Shown here piece by piece: positions 32,901-44,615 of a DNA stretch of 64,000 nt. The DNA comes from Poa pratensis (Eukaryota > Streptophyta > Magnoliopsida > Poales > Poaceae). The first letter of the stretch is position 1; each line of letters opens with the position of its first letter. Made by a program: the position numbers and the translations under genes. The notes beneath the pieces were generated by a model. It was not told the DNA's origin, did not search any database, and saw only the letters and a program-made list of their open reading frames with translations. The stretch is from positions 9,118,626 to 9,182,625 of the forward strand of contig CAMZMU010000111.1 in the NCBI GenBank assembly GCA_947311845.1. The letters run 5' to 3'.

Positions 32901-33791
32901 AAGGCTGTGAGAAACGCCCGAGCTGAGAGAGCTAAATTAACCGAGGCTCCCCTACCAGAGACATGGGACATCGAAGATCATATTACAGCACTTAAGGCTC
33001 GGATTGCTCCTTTGAAGGATTCCCATATTGGTCTGCTCAATGCAAGTCTCAAGGCTCACCGAATCTTGTTTCCTGAAGCGCGGCAAGTTGTGCCTGCGGA
33101 GGAGCTGATCCGAGACCTGGATCAAGCAATGACCCGGTTACAGCAGTGGAGGTCTTCGTCCGCCCGCGCTGGTGCTGACGCAGCTTTGCTATTCATCATG
33201 TCCTGGTATGAGCTAATTGATCTTGCCAAAGTGCGCTCATTTCGCGAGGGTTCTCCGTGGGCTACAGACCCTACCCGGATCAAGATCCGTGAAGAAGCCG
33301 CCAACTTCATGGCCGAATTTGCACGCACCAAGCATCTTGATCTGGAGGCTCCGGTCTACTCGGATGGAGAAGAAACTGAAGAAGAGGAATCGGACGACGC
33401 CTCCGCTGAAGAATACGCCGATTCTGAGGGCGAGTCTGATGATTCGGCTAACTCTGCCGAACACGCTCCTATCAAGATCCCAGCTTCTGACTCGGCTAAG
33501 AATACCGAAGCAACTCCGGCCCAGACTTCGGAGATACCAGCAACTGATTCGGCAGAGATTACTAAACAAGCTTCAGCTGATCCGGATACCTCCGAATCTG
33601 CCCAGCCTTCAAGCTCTCCACGCAAGGTTACCCCTGAAGTTCCTCCATCTGAGCCCATCCTTGCAACCGAGCCCCCTGCAACCGAATCTACTCCAACCGA
33701 AGCTCCTGTAACCGAGGCTCGCGCGCCCGAGGTTCCTTCAACCAAAGCTCCTGCCACCGAACCTGCTACAACCGAGTCTGCTGCTTCCTGA
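29937..33791 (+). pseudogene. Antisense multi-exon gene of the gypsy element (putative gypsy-type transposon domain protein)
   Basis: ATG 29937 opens MAKLPPGRWEGSDVTKDDLE. Exons can be traced at 29937-30814, 30898-31039, about 31066-31276, 31364-32086, 32348-32770 and 32869-33791, mostly with GT-AG borders whose phases agree. The N-terminal part (FERGFGLPASDFFRAFLDFF, then FCEGYLGVWP) resembles the plant Transposase_28 / putative gypsy type transposon family. The middle has a Gln/Lys-rich stretch and a long coiled-coil segment (LQRELDRVEKVKNKVKGERD). The C-terminus is acidic and then rich in Ala-Thr-Glu-Pro repeats. Frameshifts near 30025, 31770 and 32490, and a shortened third intron, suggest decay. 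The biochemical role is unknown. Its strand is opposite to pol, as for extra ORFs reported in some Tat-group elements. Confidence 0.65.
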
Positions 33792-33925
33792 AGTAACTTA
33801 GTGAAAAAACGTTAAATCCCCGGTATGCCGGGAGCAGATGTAATAGACTATTTTAAGTTCTTTCGAGACTACTTTAAATTTGCTTAACATGATCCGGACG
33901 AGGTTTATGTTGGATCATTTTAAAC

Positions 33926-34340
33926 CGAGTCCCCGAGTCTGTTTTCTTGTTTACTATTTTTGCCGAATCTCTGCTCTTGTCTACCTTTTAGGTGTTTGAC
34001 AGTCGAGTCACAAGATAGGAATCATAGCATACAATACTTGAAACATGCGAGTTGTGGTTTAGAATCATTCAACATAAACGAAAAATAAATAACAGGGGTT
34101 AGTAAACGACATGTGCCGAATCGGTTTTGGACCGAGTCCCCGAGTCCATTTTCATGTTTCCCATATTCCTCATCTCTGCTCTTGACTACCATTTTGGTGT
34201 TTGTCAGTCGAGTCACGAGATCAACAACACAACATACATTACTTGAATTTTGGGACGAGGTTCAAAGCAATTCGGCACACGAACGGTATGGACAAAACAG
34301 TAAAAAACACATGCATGAGTACGAAGCAGTCCCCGAGTCC
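33926..34340. repeat. Tandem repeat of about 206 bp between the convergent genes
   Basis: Two copies start with ACCGAGTCCCCGAGTC (about 33926 and 34131) and share CATCTCTGCTCTTGACTACC-like and GTGTTTGTCAGTCGAGTCAC-like blocks. They lie between the end of the antisense gene and the end of the integrase frame. GAGTCCCCGAGTC-type motifs also occur at about 32140-32310 and near 34330. Confidence 0.7.
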
Positions 34341-34434
34341 AGACTCGGATTGCTGCAATTTCATTTATGATAAACTGAAATACATACATTGCGCCCCTTA
34401 GGAGTAAAAGGGTCGAAGCAGAGCTACATTCCAG

Positions 34435-35713
34435 GTCTCTTAGTTTCTTGTCCGGGTCTATCCAGGCCATCCTCCTTGGTTCCTGTGCATCTACAAGGTA
34501 GTACGAGTCATTGTGCATAGCCCTGCTCACAATGAAAGGTCCCTCCCATGGAGGTGACAACTTGTGTCGGCCTTTGCTGCGCTGCACCAGCCTTAGCACA
34601 AGATCACCCTCATGAAACACTCGAGGGCTGATCTTTCGACTATGATATCGTCGGAGATTCTGCTGGTATATTGCTGTCCGAGATAGAGCCAATTCTCTTG
34701 CTTCCTCTAGCAGATCCACTGCATCTTCCCGAGCCTCTTTTGCCTCGGTTTCAGTATACATTGCCACCCTTGGTGCATCATGTTCTATGTCAGTGGGTAG
34801 CACAGCTTCTGCCCCATAAACCAGAAAAAATGGCGTATAGCCAGTTGACCGATTCGGCGTGGTCCTTAGACCCCACAGTACTGATGGTATCTCGTCTATC
34901 CAGCATCCCGGAGTTTTCAGCAATGGTTCAATGAGACGAGCCTTGATGCCGGCCAACACCAGGGCATTTGATCTTTCCACTTGCCCATTAGACTCCGGAT
35001 GTGCCACCGAGGCTATATCTAGCCGGATTCCCTTATCATGCAAAACCGAGCAAACTCTCCGACAGCAAAGTTTGTGCCGTTATCCGAGATGATGCTATGA
35101 GGGTATCCGTATCTCAAAATAATTTCTTTCAGAAAGTTACAGCCGAACGACCATCACTTTCCGGATTGGTTTCACCTCTATCCACTTGGTGAATTTATCC
35201 ACCATCACCAGCATATGTGTCATGTTGCCCCTAGCCGGCTTGAAATCTCCCACCATATCAAACACCACACAGCAAATGGCCAAGTGATAGGAATTGTTTC
35301 AGTGCCGATGCGGGTAAGTGTGTCTGCTTGGCAAACCTTTGGCATCCTTCACATTTTCGGACTATGTCCTCTGCATCCGCGTGAGCAGTGGGCCAGTAAA
35401 ATCCATGCCGGAATACTTAGCCACCAGGGCTCTTGTACTGCAATGATGTCCACATTCTCCTGATGTATCTCAGGAGCATCTCCTTGCCCTCGGCTGGCTC
35501 CACACAACGCTGTAGCACCTCGGTTGCACTCCTCTTGTATAACTCCTTGTTGATGATGGTGTAAGCCTTGGACCTCCTCTGCACTCGCCTAGCTTCGGTT
35601 TCATCATTTGGCAAACTCCCCTCCGACATGAACTTCATGATTTCTTCAGCCCATTCCGGTACTGGATGCAAAGGGAATAAGTGCTCATCTACTTCCACTG
35701 GTTCGGCCGCCAT
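34435..35713 (-). pseudogene. Gypsy integrase, frameshifted
   Basis: Catalytic acidic residues are seen in VMVDKFTKWIEV (near 35190), IISDNGTNFA (near 35070) and ESNGQVERSN (near 34990). The C-terminal part runs to 34435 with FHEGDLVLRLVQRSKGRHK and PPWEGPFIV. At least two frame changes lie between 35420 and 35040. The protein would insert the element DNA copy into the chromosome. Confidence 0.85.
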
Positions 35714-35939
35714 TATTTCTTCTATCAGCTTCTGCCCATTCCCTAAGATTCGGTTATCACCTTCTCTGCTCCTCTTTCCTAAGATCCGGTTAGCAGTCCC
35801 CGGGTCTCGCCATGCAGTCCCCGGGTCTTCCCCAATGTACCGACATCAACATTCATAGGGACAGCCTCAGATTCTTGCTTTGGGATAAAAATTGACTCGG
35901 AATCAGGCGAAGGTTTGATTGAAGGGACCCTTAGGTGAT

Positions 35940-37597
35940 TCAAGGATATCCGGGTGGAATTGCATCCCTAGACGACCCGAGTTTTGACAGGACATCAGCA
36001 GCTTCGTTCTCCAACCGAGGTATGTGCTTGTACTCGCAGCCTTCAAAAAATCCTGAAATTTTCTGGACATGAAACCGATACAGTGCCATATTGGCATCAA
36101 GAGCATCCCAATTTCCAGAAGATTGCTGCACAACTAAATCCGAATCACCAAAACATTCTATTCGGCGGATGCCGATGTCCCTAGCCACATTAAGCCCATG
36201 GATCAGTGCCTCATATTCGGCCACATTGTTTGATGCTGAGAAATGAATCTGCAACACATATCGCAATTGATCTTGCTTCGGTGACGTGAGTACCACCCCA
36301 GCACCTAATCCGATTTTGGTTTTGGAGCCATCAAAGTGCAACTTCCAGTAATTGTAATCCGGCTTGGGTGGCTCATACTGCATCTCGGCCCAGTCACAAA
36401 GGAAATCTGGTAAAGCCTGAGACTTGATAGCATCCCTTCTCTCATAATGCGGGGTGTAAGGAGATACTTCTATTGCCCACTTGGCAACCGGCCAGTCGCA
36501 TCTTTGCACCCAATGATCTCCGCGATTGGAGCTTCACATACCACGGTAATCGGGTGTTCTTGGAAATAATGTTTCAACTTTTTGGCCGCCAGGTATACAC
36601 CGTATGTCATCTTCTGGTAGTGAGGATAATTTTGCTTTGAGGTTGAGATCACCTCACTTAAATAGTACACCGGTCTCTGCACAGATTTACCCTCCTCTTC
36701 TCGCTCTACCACTATGACCACACTTACGACCCGGTTAGTGGCCGCAATGTAAAGTAGCATTGGCTCATTCGGCAAAGGTGACGCCAGAATTGGTGCAGTG
36801 GACAACATCTTTTTTAATTCGTTGAAAGCCGAATCTGCTGCGGGGTCCACGTGAACCCGGTGCTCTTTTTCATCAACTGATACAAGGGCAAGGCTTTTTC
36901 TCCTAGCCGACTCACAAACCGACTCAACGAGGCTAAACACCCGGTGAATTTTTGTACATCTTTTAGACATTTAGGCAATTTCATTCTTTCTATGGCTCGG
37001 ATTTAGCCGGATTCACCTCAATACCTCGGCTCGATACAAGGAAACCGAGCAACTTTCCAGCCGGGACACCAAAGGTGCATTTATCCGGATTCAATTTCAA
37101 CCGATATTTTCTCAAGTTCACAAATGTTTCCTCGAGATCCTCGAGGAGAGTGTGTTTTTCTTTAGTTTTGATGACGATATCATCGACATACACCTGCACA
37201 TTTTGCCCATTTGGGAGTGTAAGCATTTCTGCATACATCTCTGATAAGTTGCACCGGCATTTCTCAAACCGAAACACATGACACGATAGCAATACGCCCC
37301 GTACGGGGTAATAAAAGCAGTCTTTATTTGATCTTTAGGGTTCAGTGGTATCTGGTGAAAACCAGAGTACGCATCAATAAAAGACAACAACTCACACCCA
37401 GCAGTAGAATCGATCACTTGATCAATCCGAGGTAAAGGAAATGGATCCTTCGGGCACGCCTTGTTTAGGTTGGTGAAATCGATGCACATGCGCCACACCT
37501 TGACCACCGCTGGTTCGTCCTTCTTCTTCTCTACCAGAACCGGATTGGATATCCAGTCTGGATGCAACACCTCCATAATGAATCCGGCTGCAAGCAA
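35940..37597 (-). pseudogene. Gypsy reverse transcriptase and dual RNase H, frameshifted
   Basis: Reverse transcriptase blocks are WRMCIDFTNLNKACPKD, SFIDAYSGFHQIPL and FGLRNAGATYQRCM (37597-37250). The catalytic VYVDDIVIKTK lies in a neighbouring frame (37292-36990). The first RNase H follows (YYLSEVISTSKQNYPHYQKM, 36970-36470). A second domain of the RVT_3 type is at 36509-35940 with LHFDGSKTKIGLGAGVV, NNVAEYEALIHGL and CFGDSDLVVQQ, whose acidic residues are conserved. The double RNase H points to the Tat lineage. Confidence 0.87.
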
Positions 37598-37667
37598 CTT
37601 AGCCAGCTCATCAGCACCACTTTTCTTCGATCATCTGAGAGACGCCGAGTCGGTTGCCTCACCGGTT

Positions 37668-38992
37668 TTACATCCGGCCTGACAAATAAAGAGTGCTCTG
37701 CCAACTCCCTCGGAACACCAGGCAGGTCCTTAGCCGACCATGCAAAGATATCCCGATTCTCACGGAGGAAGTGACAGAGCGCGCTTTCCTATTTCTCATC
37801 CACCCGGCACCAATGATGGCCATGCGCTCCGGGTTCTCCGGGTCAATGGGGATCTTCTTTGTCTCCTTGGGCATCTCAAATGTTGCACCTCCATCCGGAT
37901 TGGTCATAGCCAGCACACCGAGCTGAGCTGACTTCGCCATTGCCACCACCTCATGCATCTTGCTCTTCTCAGCTTGGATCACCAATGATTCGGCTAAGGT
38001 GGAACCGATCGTGGCACACTGTATGGCCTTTTGTAATCTCCCGCAACAGTGATAATACCATTCGGGCCTGGCATCTTTATCTTGAGGTAGGCCACATGGG
38101 TGGATATCATGAACTTGGCTAACGCAGGCCGGCCAAGTAGAGCATGGTATGGGCTCTCCAAATCTACCACCTCGAACTCGAGACTTTCAAGCCGGTGATT
38201 GTCCTTGGTACCAAACAGCACATCTACCCAGATCTTACCCATTGGGGAACAAGACACCCCGGGTACTATACCATGGAAGGTACAACTGCTCTGCTGCAAC
38301 TGATTCGGCGAAATACCCAACTTGACCATTGTGTCCCGATACATGATGTTTATGGCACTGCCATTGTCAATCAAGACTCGGCTAAACCTCACGTTAAGCT
38401 TGGGTCCGACCAAAGTCGGATCCACCACTAGTGCATAGTTTCCTGGACTTGGCATAATTCTGGGGTTATCAGCCCTGCTCCAAGTGATCTCCTGCTCGGA
38501 CCAATTCAGGTATTTTGGGACTGCTGGTATGACTGCATTCACCTCCTTCGCCCTTCGCAGCTGACTTTTCTTGTCAGTTGGCTCGGTCACAAAAACCACA
38601 TAACTTTGATGAGCCTCCTTGTACTCATTACCGGGGTATCCACCTTGCCGACTCGGACCAGCACCATTGTCATTGCCTCCCATGTTTACCAGGTTAACCG
38701 GCTTTGTGGCTGCCGGTCTTGGAGCTCCTGCGTTCACCGGGATTGTATTGGCTCCGGTTAAAGGCATATTCGGCCTGAAATTCGGTCTAGGAGCACCTCT
38801 CTGAGGTGGTCCTCTCTGACCCTCCGCCTGAATGCGATGATGCCAGCTACAATTCCGAGTTGAATGATTGGCCGGCTTGCGTGGGTCTGTTGTGTGATAA
38901 CAGCAAGGCCCGTCCAATCTTGCCTCAAAGGTTAGAGGAGGACTCGATCCATCCCACACTTCTTTGGCCAGGCACCTTGATTCGGCCTCCAA
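37668..38992 (-). pseudogene. Gypsy aspartic protease region
   Basis: The 38992-37994 frame has a Gly/Pro-rich start, then a retropepsin-like domain with FSRVLIDNGSAINIMY as the active-site region and HALLGRPALAKFM near its end. The active site reads DNG rather than the more common DTG/DSG/DGG; I think this variant occurs in related plant elements, but it needs checking. The adjoining frame 37985-37668 links to reverse transcriptase after a frameshift. Confidence 0.75.
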
Positions 38993-39047
38993 GCTGGACC
39001 CTCAGTCTTTTGTCTCTGACCATCTCCTGCTCCAGGATGGTCCATAT

Positions 39048-41192
39048 TCACTGCAGCACCTGATCTGAACCGTATCTATAATCCGGATCTCTTCTTTTGT
39101 AACCGAATTCATGTCGGTCATTGGGCCTCAATGGTCCTACTCGGTTATTAACCGGTTGCCTCCTGCTTGTTCCCACTGCATCCAATGCGGGCTGTGTCGG
39201 ATCACCAAGAGCATACGTATCTGCTATCCGGATCGTTTCCGCCAGTGTCTTGGGCATATCCCTCTGGAGCTTCTGCCAGAGCGGGGTGCCATGTCGGCAA
39301 CCCTGCGCAAACCAAGAAATCGCCTGCTCCTCCACGACACCTTCGCAAGAGTTGCGAATGTTGCTCCACCGAGTTAAGAATTCTCGGTCTGTTTCCCGTT
39401 CTTCCTGCTTGCACGCAGCCAGGAGCTGAGGTCGGTTAGGCCTCTTGTAGGTGCTGGAGAAATTACTGTAAAATGCCTCCTCCAAGTCCATCCAAGAGTT
39501 GATACTACCCGGCGGTAAGTTATTCAGCCAAATCCGGGCTGGCCCTTCCAACATGTGCGGGAGATACCGGACCGCCCATCGGCGATTGCCCCCCGCAATG
39601 TGCACTGACGATACATAGTCTATCAGCCAATCTGTGGCTTTGTGTTGCCATTATATGGCTTTGTGCTTCGGCCAAGCTGAAATAACGGCACACTCGGCTC
39701 GTTCATGATCCGAGGTCCAAACATGGAGGACCCGGTGGGCCTTGCTCTTCTAGCTTCTCGGACTGGTAAATTCTATCCAACTTGAGACGCTGATCATCGG
39801 ATCCAATGCCCGAGGTCCCAGTCTTGATGCAAGTGCATTATCATACGTCTGGTATCCGGCTCGCGCCATAGCCGAATTTCCGTCATCATAGCGGTACCCG
39901 CCTGGCCACCACCTTGCTGTTGCGCTCGCACAATCACTTGCTGCCCAGGAGGACGAGGTGGTTGACCTCGGCCAGCCGAATTGCCCCTTCCAGCTCCCGG
40001 GTAACCTCGTCCACCACTGTTTCTACTTTGGCCACCTCTTCCTTGAGCGGCTAGCTGCTTGCCGGCATACTCAGCATCATAGGTCTGCAGCTGCTTGCTC
40101 TTACCCGAGTTCACGCTCTGGGCCCGGTCAACTCCGACGTGCGGGGATGACGCCTGCCCCTTGGATCTCTGGCTAACAGCCTTAACCGACACTACTACCG
40201 AGAAACACCTGCATCCGGATTAGCTTTCCGGTAAGCCTCATTCTGCCGGTTACACACATCTACTAGCTCATTGACTCTCTCTGCCTGCTTCCGCCAAGCG
40301 TCCCCGGTTAGTGTGCTCAACTCGGCTCGCGCTGCCGCTGCAGCCCTAAGATTCTTAGCCGGGGAGCTATACACCGGCTTGCCTGTGCCAGATCTATGAC
40401 TAGTAGCCTTACTGAGCTCGATCCTGCAGCTCTAGCTAACTCGTCATTGAGGTCCTTACCCCGGTTACGCAACTCGGCTTTCTTGCGTGAGCGATGCACT
40501 ACAGGAGTAAAGCCATCGGTGATACCATTGGCAGCATTGTACTCTCTCATATCTCTATCAAAGGCTTGCCTAGACTCCACCACTAACCGGGCTTCTTTTT
40601 GCAACCTCAGGCGCTCTGCCTCTAGCTGAGCTACAGTGAGCTCTACATCTGCCCCAGGTGCCACTGGCCGAGATAGCTTCTCCAGGACATCCTCTAAGGG
40701 AGCCTCCCTACTTGACATGCCAAGCGGGCCAACCGGATCTGGTCTCTCCTTTGGGAACTTCGCTGTCCGAGTCGGCTTGTCAACCGGATCAACTGGCGTG
40801 GCCAGCTCCTCGGGCATGCTTTGCTGGCATCTCCTTTGCCAGCCGCTGCACTTGGTTCCAACCACCATTACCTCCACGCTACTCCCGGGGCGAGCGCTAC
40901 GCCGTCCGAGAGCTGCGCGGAAAGAGGGAGGATCCTCAGCCACGAGCACCTGCGCCGGGTACTCGCGGACAGGCTCGGTGGCGACGTAGGTGACGAAGCT
41001 GCCGAGCGTCATGAGGAAGCCGTCAGCGGGGAAGGGCTTGTTGGCGAAGCACCCCGCGTTGTCGCTGATGAAGTTGAACTCGCCGATCTTGCAAACGAGC
41101 CCAGAGAGGACCCGCTCGCCGGAGCCAGTGACGGTGCCCGTCCGGAAGGAAACCCCAGCCAACGCCACTGCTGCCCCACGGTGGGCGCCAAC
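39048..41192 (-). pseudogene. Gypsy gag, broken into several frames
   Basis: After the primer site the minus strand reads FRTGTVTGSGERVLSG and continues with an acidic, coiled-coil-like segment (LTVAQLEAERLRLQKEARLV) to about 40317. A Gly/Arg-rich part lies at 40192-39794. The conserved retrotransposon gag core is at 39605-39048 (LPHMLEGPARIWLNNLPPGS, then FLTRWSNIRNSCEGV). Frames change between these blocks. Gag forms the particle. Confidence 0.82.
41173..41190 (-). other. Primer binding site of the gypsy element
   Basis: On the minus strand TGGCGCCCACCGTGGGGC lies two bases after the 5' LTR, a form common in cereal gypsy elements. I do not assign the tRNA. Confidence 0.8.
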
Positions 41193-42419
41193 TGTCGTGG
41201 TGGTGTCACGGCAGATGCCATAGGATGGCTTAAGTTGTGGGCTCGCTAGGACGTTGGGGGATCCGGGGAGGGTTTGCGCGCTCACGAAGCACGCATGGAG
41301 AACAACCAAGAACTCGCAAGAACAAACAAGAACAAGCAGAACCAAGAAGAAGCAAAGAACACCACGATGTACCCTGCTTCGGGGCCCTCTTGTGGAGGTA
41401 ACACCCCTACTGCAGCACTAGCCTACTCTCTTTATATCTCAAGTGTTTACAAGTACAGAGTGCTCCTTGAGCTGTATGAAGAACAATGGTGAAAGCTCTA
41501 GGAAGAAGATGGAGCTTGGGGAAGATACTGCCTTTCTCTTTGCCTCGCCCGTCCCTCGTACTGGAGGATGTGGTAGCTTACTTATACACTAACCGAATTA
41601 CCATTTTGCCCCTGGCTGGAAGTGATAATGGCATGGACAAGAGGAACAGGACAAGCCTCTGCCCCCTGTCAATCCAACGGCCGGACTGTCAGGCCTATCT
41701 TGCCCTTTCGGGCAATGGCAGCTGTAGCCCATCGGGTCTAGGTCACATCCTCTTTCCCGAATTGGCCGAGTCAGCTCCTAGGTTGCTGCGCTCCCAGGAA
41801 TCCCGTGACCTGACCTGGCCGTCAAGTCCCTAGCAGGCCTATCTTGCCACTTTGGGCAATGGCAGGCGTAGCCCCCCGGGTCTAGGTCATATCCTCTTTC
41901 CCGAATTGGCCAAGTCAGCGCCTAGGGCCTTGCGACCCGGAAAACCTGCGACTTGACCCGGCTGTCTTCTCAGCCTCTGGCAGGAGACCTGCAGGACCCG
42001 TGAACCTTTCTGACATTACTTGGCCCTTGTGCAATATCCGGATTACCTTATCCGGGTCCTTCCTGACCAACCCGGCTAACTTAACCGGTTTCCTTCCTCT
42101 GATTCGGTTATACTTTACCGGATCCTCTCTGGCGTCTTCTCGCACTTTAGCTTGATCAAGTGCTAACCGACTCTCACGAGAGATCCGGCCCAAGTGACCC
42201 GGCTATATGTTGATCCGGCTAGCTCTTTGCAACACTTAACACCACATCTTTGCCCTACCGGGGATCCTCTCTGGCGTCTTCTCGCACTTTAGCTTGATCA
42301 AGTGCCAACCGACTCTCACGAGAGATCCGGCCCAAGTGACCCGGCTATATGTTGATCCGGCTAGCTCTTTGCAACACTTAACACCACATCTTTGCCCTAC
42401 CCGGGGGCAGCCCCCGACA
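41193..42419 (-). repeat. 5' LTR of the gypsy element
   Basis: 1227 bp, paired with 27659-28893, with the same internal 143-bp tandem duplication (from about 42121). Confidence 0.9.
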
Positions 42420-43371
42420 CCTGGATTCAAAATTTTAAAATCTGTCAGAATTTGTCTTATTTGCACAGCCTAAGTACAACGAATTTGAAGATTAGAGAGA
42501 AATATGTATATGTCCGTCAAAAAAAATGTTTTAAAACATGAAAGTTGTTTGAAAGGGTGATATCCATTTACTCGTGAAAGGAAAATTTAAACAGATGACT
42601 GAGTGCGACGAATTTGACAAAATTCGTCAAATGTTTTTGTGAATTTGGATCCAAAATTAAGGAGTGAGTCGACCAAACTCGAAACCGATCACGGGAATGG
42701 AACCTACTCGTGGACGCACATATATTTCATGTATATATTATCATGAAAAGGAGAGCGAATCGAAATTTTTGGTAAATGCCAGGGTCTTTCTGTAAAAACG
42801 CCGCGCGGGCCATCGGATCTGAATCGGACAACGCGGAGACGTGCGCGCACTGTAGAAACACACTTCTACAGTGCAGGGGCTGCCGCCACGGGCCAAGGCG
42901 GCATGTCGCTCTCCGTGCATGGCCTGATGAACAGTAACCTAATCGATGAATAGTACGCGTTTCGAGTCTAGCTTCTAAAATTTGTTGATTTTGTCTTTTT
43001 GCTGAGTCCAAAATATAAGGTGTTTTGCAGTGAATTTTTGCACGATCGTAGTAAATAGAGTTAGCTACATCCATGTATTTTTTGTTGAATTTTTTGGAGA
43101 AGTTAAAAAAAATTCAAAACGGGATACGTTGAGCCGGGGTCGTCGGATCTGGATCGTACGGCGCGGAGGCGTGCGCGCACTATAGAAACACACTTCTACA
43201 GTGCAGGGGCGACGTGGACACAACAAGAGGCGTGCCGCCGCGCCCGTGGTGTTAATTTTGCTGCATAAATTGAAGTGTATTTTATGACGGTATATACATA
43301 AAGCTAATATATAGGTAGTAAGATATATACATATATATACGGAATTAGAATACCGATAGCTAACTTTCACA

Positions 43372-43477
43372 GTCCATGATAACATAATTGGTATTATAGA
43401 TAAAATATTCGGTTTCTTCTGATGGTCCATGATAACATAATTGGTATTATAGATAAAATATTTGGTTTCTTCTGACT
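43372..43477. repeat. 53-bp tandem duplication in the Helitron body
   Basis: Two copies of a block starting CCATGATAACATAATTGG, at about 43374 and 43427, differ at one or two positions. Confidence 0.85.
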
Positions 43478-44482
43478 GAAAGATAGTGCATGAATTGGGC
43501 ATAAATAGATAGAATAGATTTTTCTAAATATTTTGGTATATTGAATATATTTTTCTGAATTACAGATTAGAAGTTATTGAATTTACAAAATTGGACAAAT
43601 TTCTGAAATTGTTAGAAAAGTTTAAAATTATGACAAACTGGACCCACTATCAGAGTTTTAATAATTATCGAAATCATTTTTACAAAATAATAAAAGGCTT
43701 GCAGGTGGGCCCCTGATGTCGTCATTTGTTGATGTCAGCAATGGCCACGACGGCCATGTCGACCACCGCCACGCCCGTTGAATTTGTATGTGCCGTAGTT
43801 TTGTAAAACGAGTTATTAATTGAGTTTGTAGGAATATAATTTGGTTCACGGAAACTTTGTACATGACAGGCAGGTAACAAAAATGCTACTCTGGGCTAGA
43901 TCTAAAAGACAAATTTCTGGATCCAAATATCCGGATTCAAAATTTTGAAATCTGTCAGAATTTGTCTTTTTTCACAGCCTAAAATACAACAAATTTGAAG
44001 ATTGGAGAGAAATATGTTTATGTCTGTTAAAATTAAAAGATTAAAACATGAAAATTGTTCGGAAGGATGATATCCATCTACTCGTGAAAGGAAATTCAAA
44101 CGGATGACTGAGTGCGACGAATTTGACAAAATTCGTCAAATGTTTTTGCGAATTTGGATCAAAAATTAAGGAGCTAGAGTCGACCAAACTCGAAACCGAT
44201 CACGGGAATGTAACCTACTCGTCGACGCGCATATATTTCGTGTATATGTTATCATGAAAAGGAGGGCCGCCGGATCTAGATCGGACGGCGCAGAGAAAAC
44301 CATTTGCGCAGTCTACACTGTAGATGTGCGCGGTAGTGTAGACGCGCCGCACTGTAGATGTAGATGTGCGCACTGTAGACGCATGCGAGCACCGTAGGCG
44401 CGCGGGCACTGTAGACGTCTACAGTGCCCTGGTGACGTGGGCGGCTCCAGGCTGAAACCCTCAGCTTTTATATATAGTAAGA

Positions 44483-44614
44483 TATCTATCTATACAGATG
44501 GACACAGCGAGAGGCCGCTGAAGCCGGCGGCTTTGATATATGTAAGATATCTATCTATACAGACAGACATGGACACAGCGAGAGGCCGCTGAAGCTGGCG
44601 GCTTTGATATATGT
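44483..44614. repeat. Tandem repeat resembling stacked Helitron 5' ends
   Basis: Two units of about 65-67 bp begin TATCTATCTATACAGA and end GCGGCTTTGATATATGTA. On the minus strand the unit ends read TCTTACATATATCAAAGCC, like a Helitron 5' terminus. They fill the gap between two Helitrons. Confidence 0.7.
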
Positions 44615-44615
44615 A

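Larger units (their letters stand above)
27659..42419 (-). mobile_element. Ty3/gypsy retrotransposon, Tat-type lineage, minus strand
   Basis: LTRs at 27659-28893 and 41193-42419 have TGTCG/CGACA ends and are flanked by a perfect CCTGG duplication (27654-27658 and 42420-42424). On the minus strand the order is primer site, gag, protease, reverse transcriptase, RNase H, a second RNase H of the RVT_3 type, integrase. This is gypsy order. The second RNase H and a large extra region between integrase and the 3' LTR fit the Tat group of plant gypsy elements. The extra region holds a gene on the opposite strand. Most pol frames carry frameshifts. The LTRs are very similar by eye. Confidence 0.9.
26456..44482 (-). 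mobile_element. Helitron tract, non-autonomous, split by the gypsy element
   Basis: On the minus strand the 3' end is CTAG at 26459-26456 followed by host T. It is preceded by a hairpin with 8-bp arms GCGCGGCG/CGCCGCGC (26468-26486). The 5' end is TCTTACTATATATAAAAGC at 44482, preceded by host A. TC start, hairpin, CTRR end and A/T insertion site fit Helitrons. No Rep/helicase is present. Without the gypsy insertion the tract is about 3.3 kb. It contains a second hairpin-like block near 27484, others near 43233 and 43770, and a repeated body, so it is a composite of head-to-tail copies rather than one simple element. Confidence 0.65.
27345..44482 (-). repeat. Tandem copies of the Helitron body on either side of the gypsy element
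   Basis: 27505-27658 plus 42425-42770 aligns with 43787-44260 through shared blocks such as GTACATGACAGGCAGGTAAC, CTACTCTGGGCTAGATC-like and GACCAAACTCGAAACCGATC. A TAGAATACCGATAGCTAAC block also occurs near 27345 and 43345. The second copy shows what the uninterrupted site of the gypsy insertion looked like. Confidence 0.8.

Noticed and set aside
26456..44482. Calling the whole tract one simple Helitron
   Set aside because: Internal hairpin-like blocks and a repeated body show it is composite; only the outer ends are supported.
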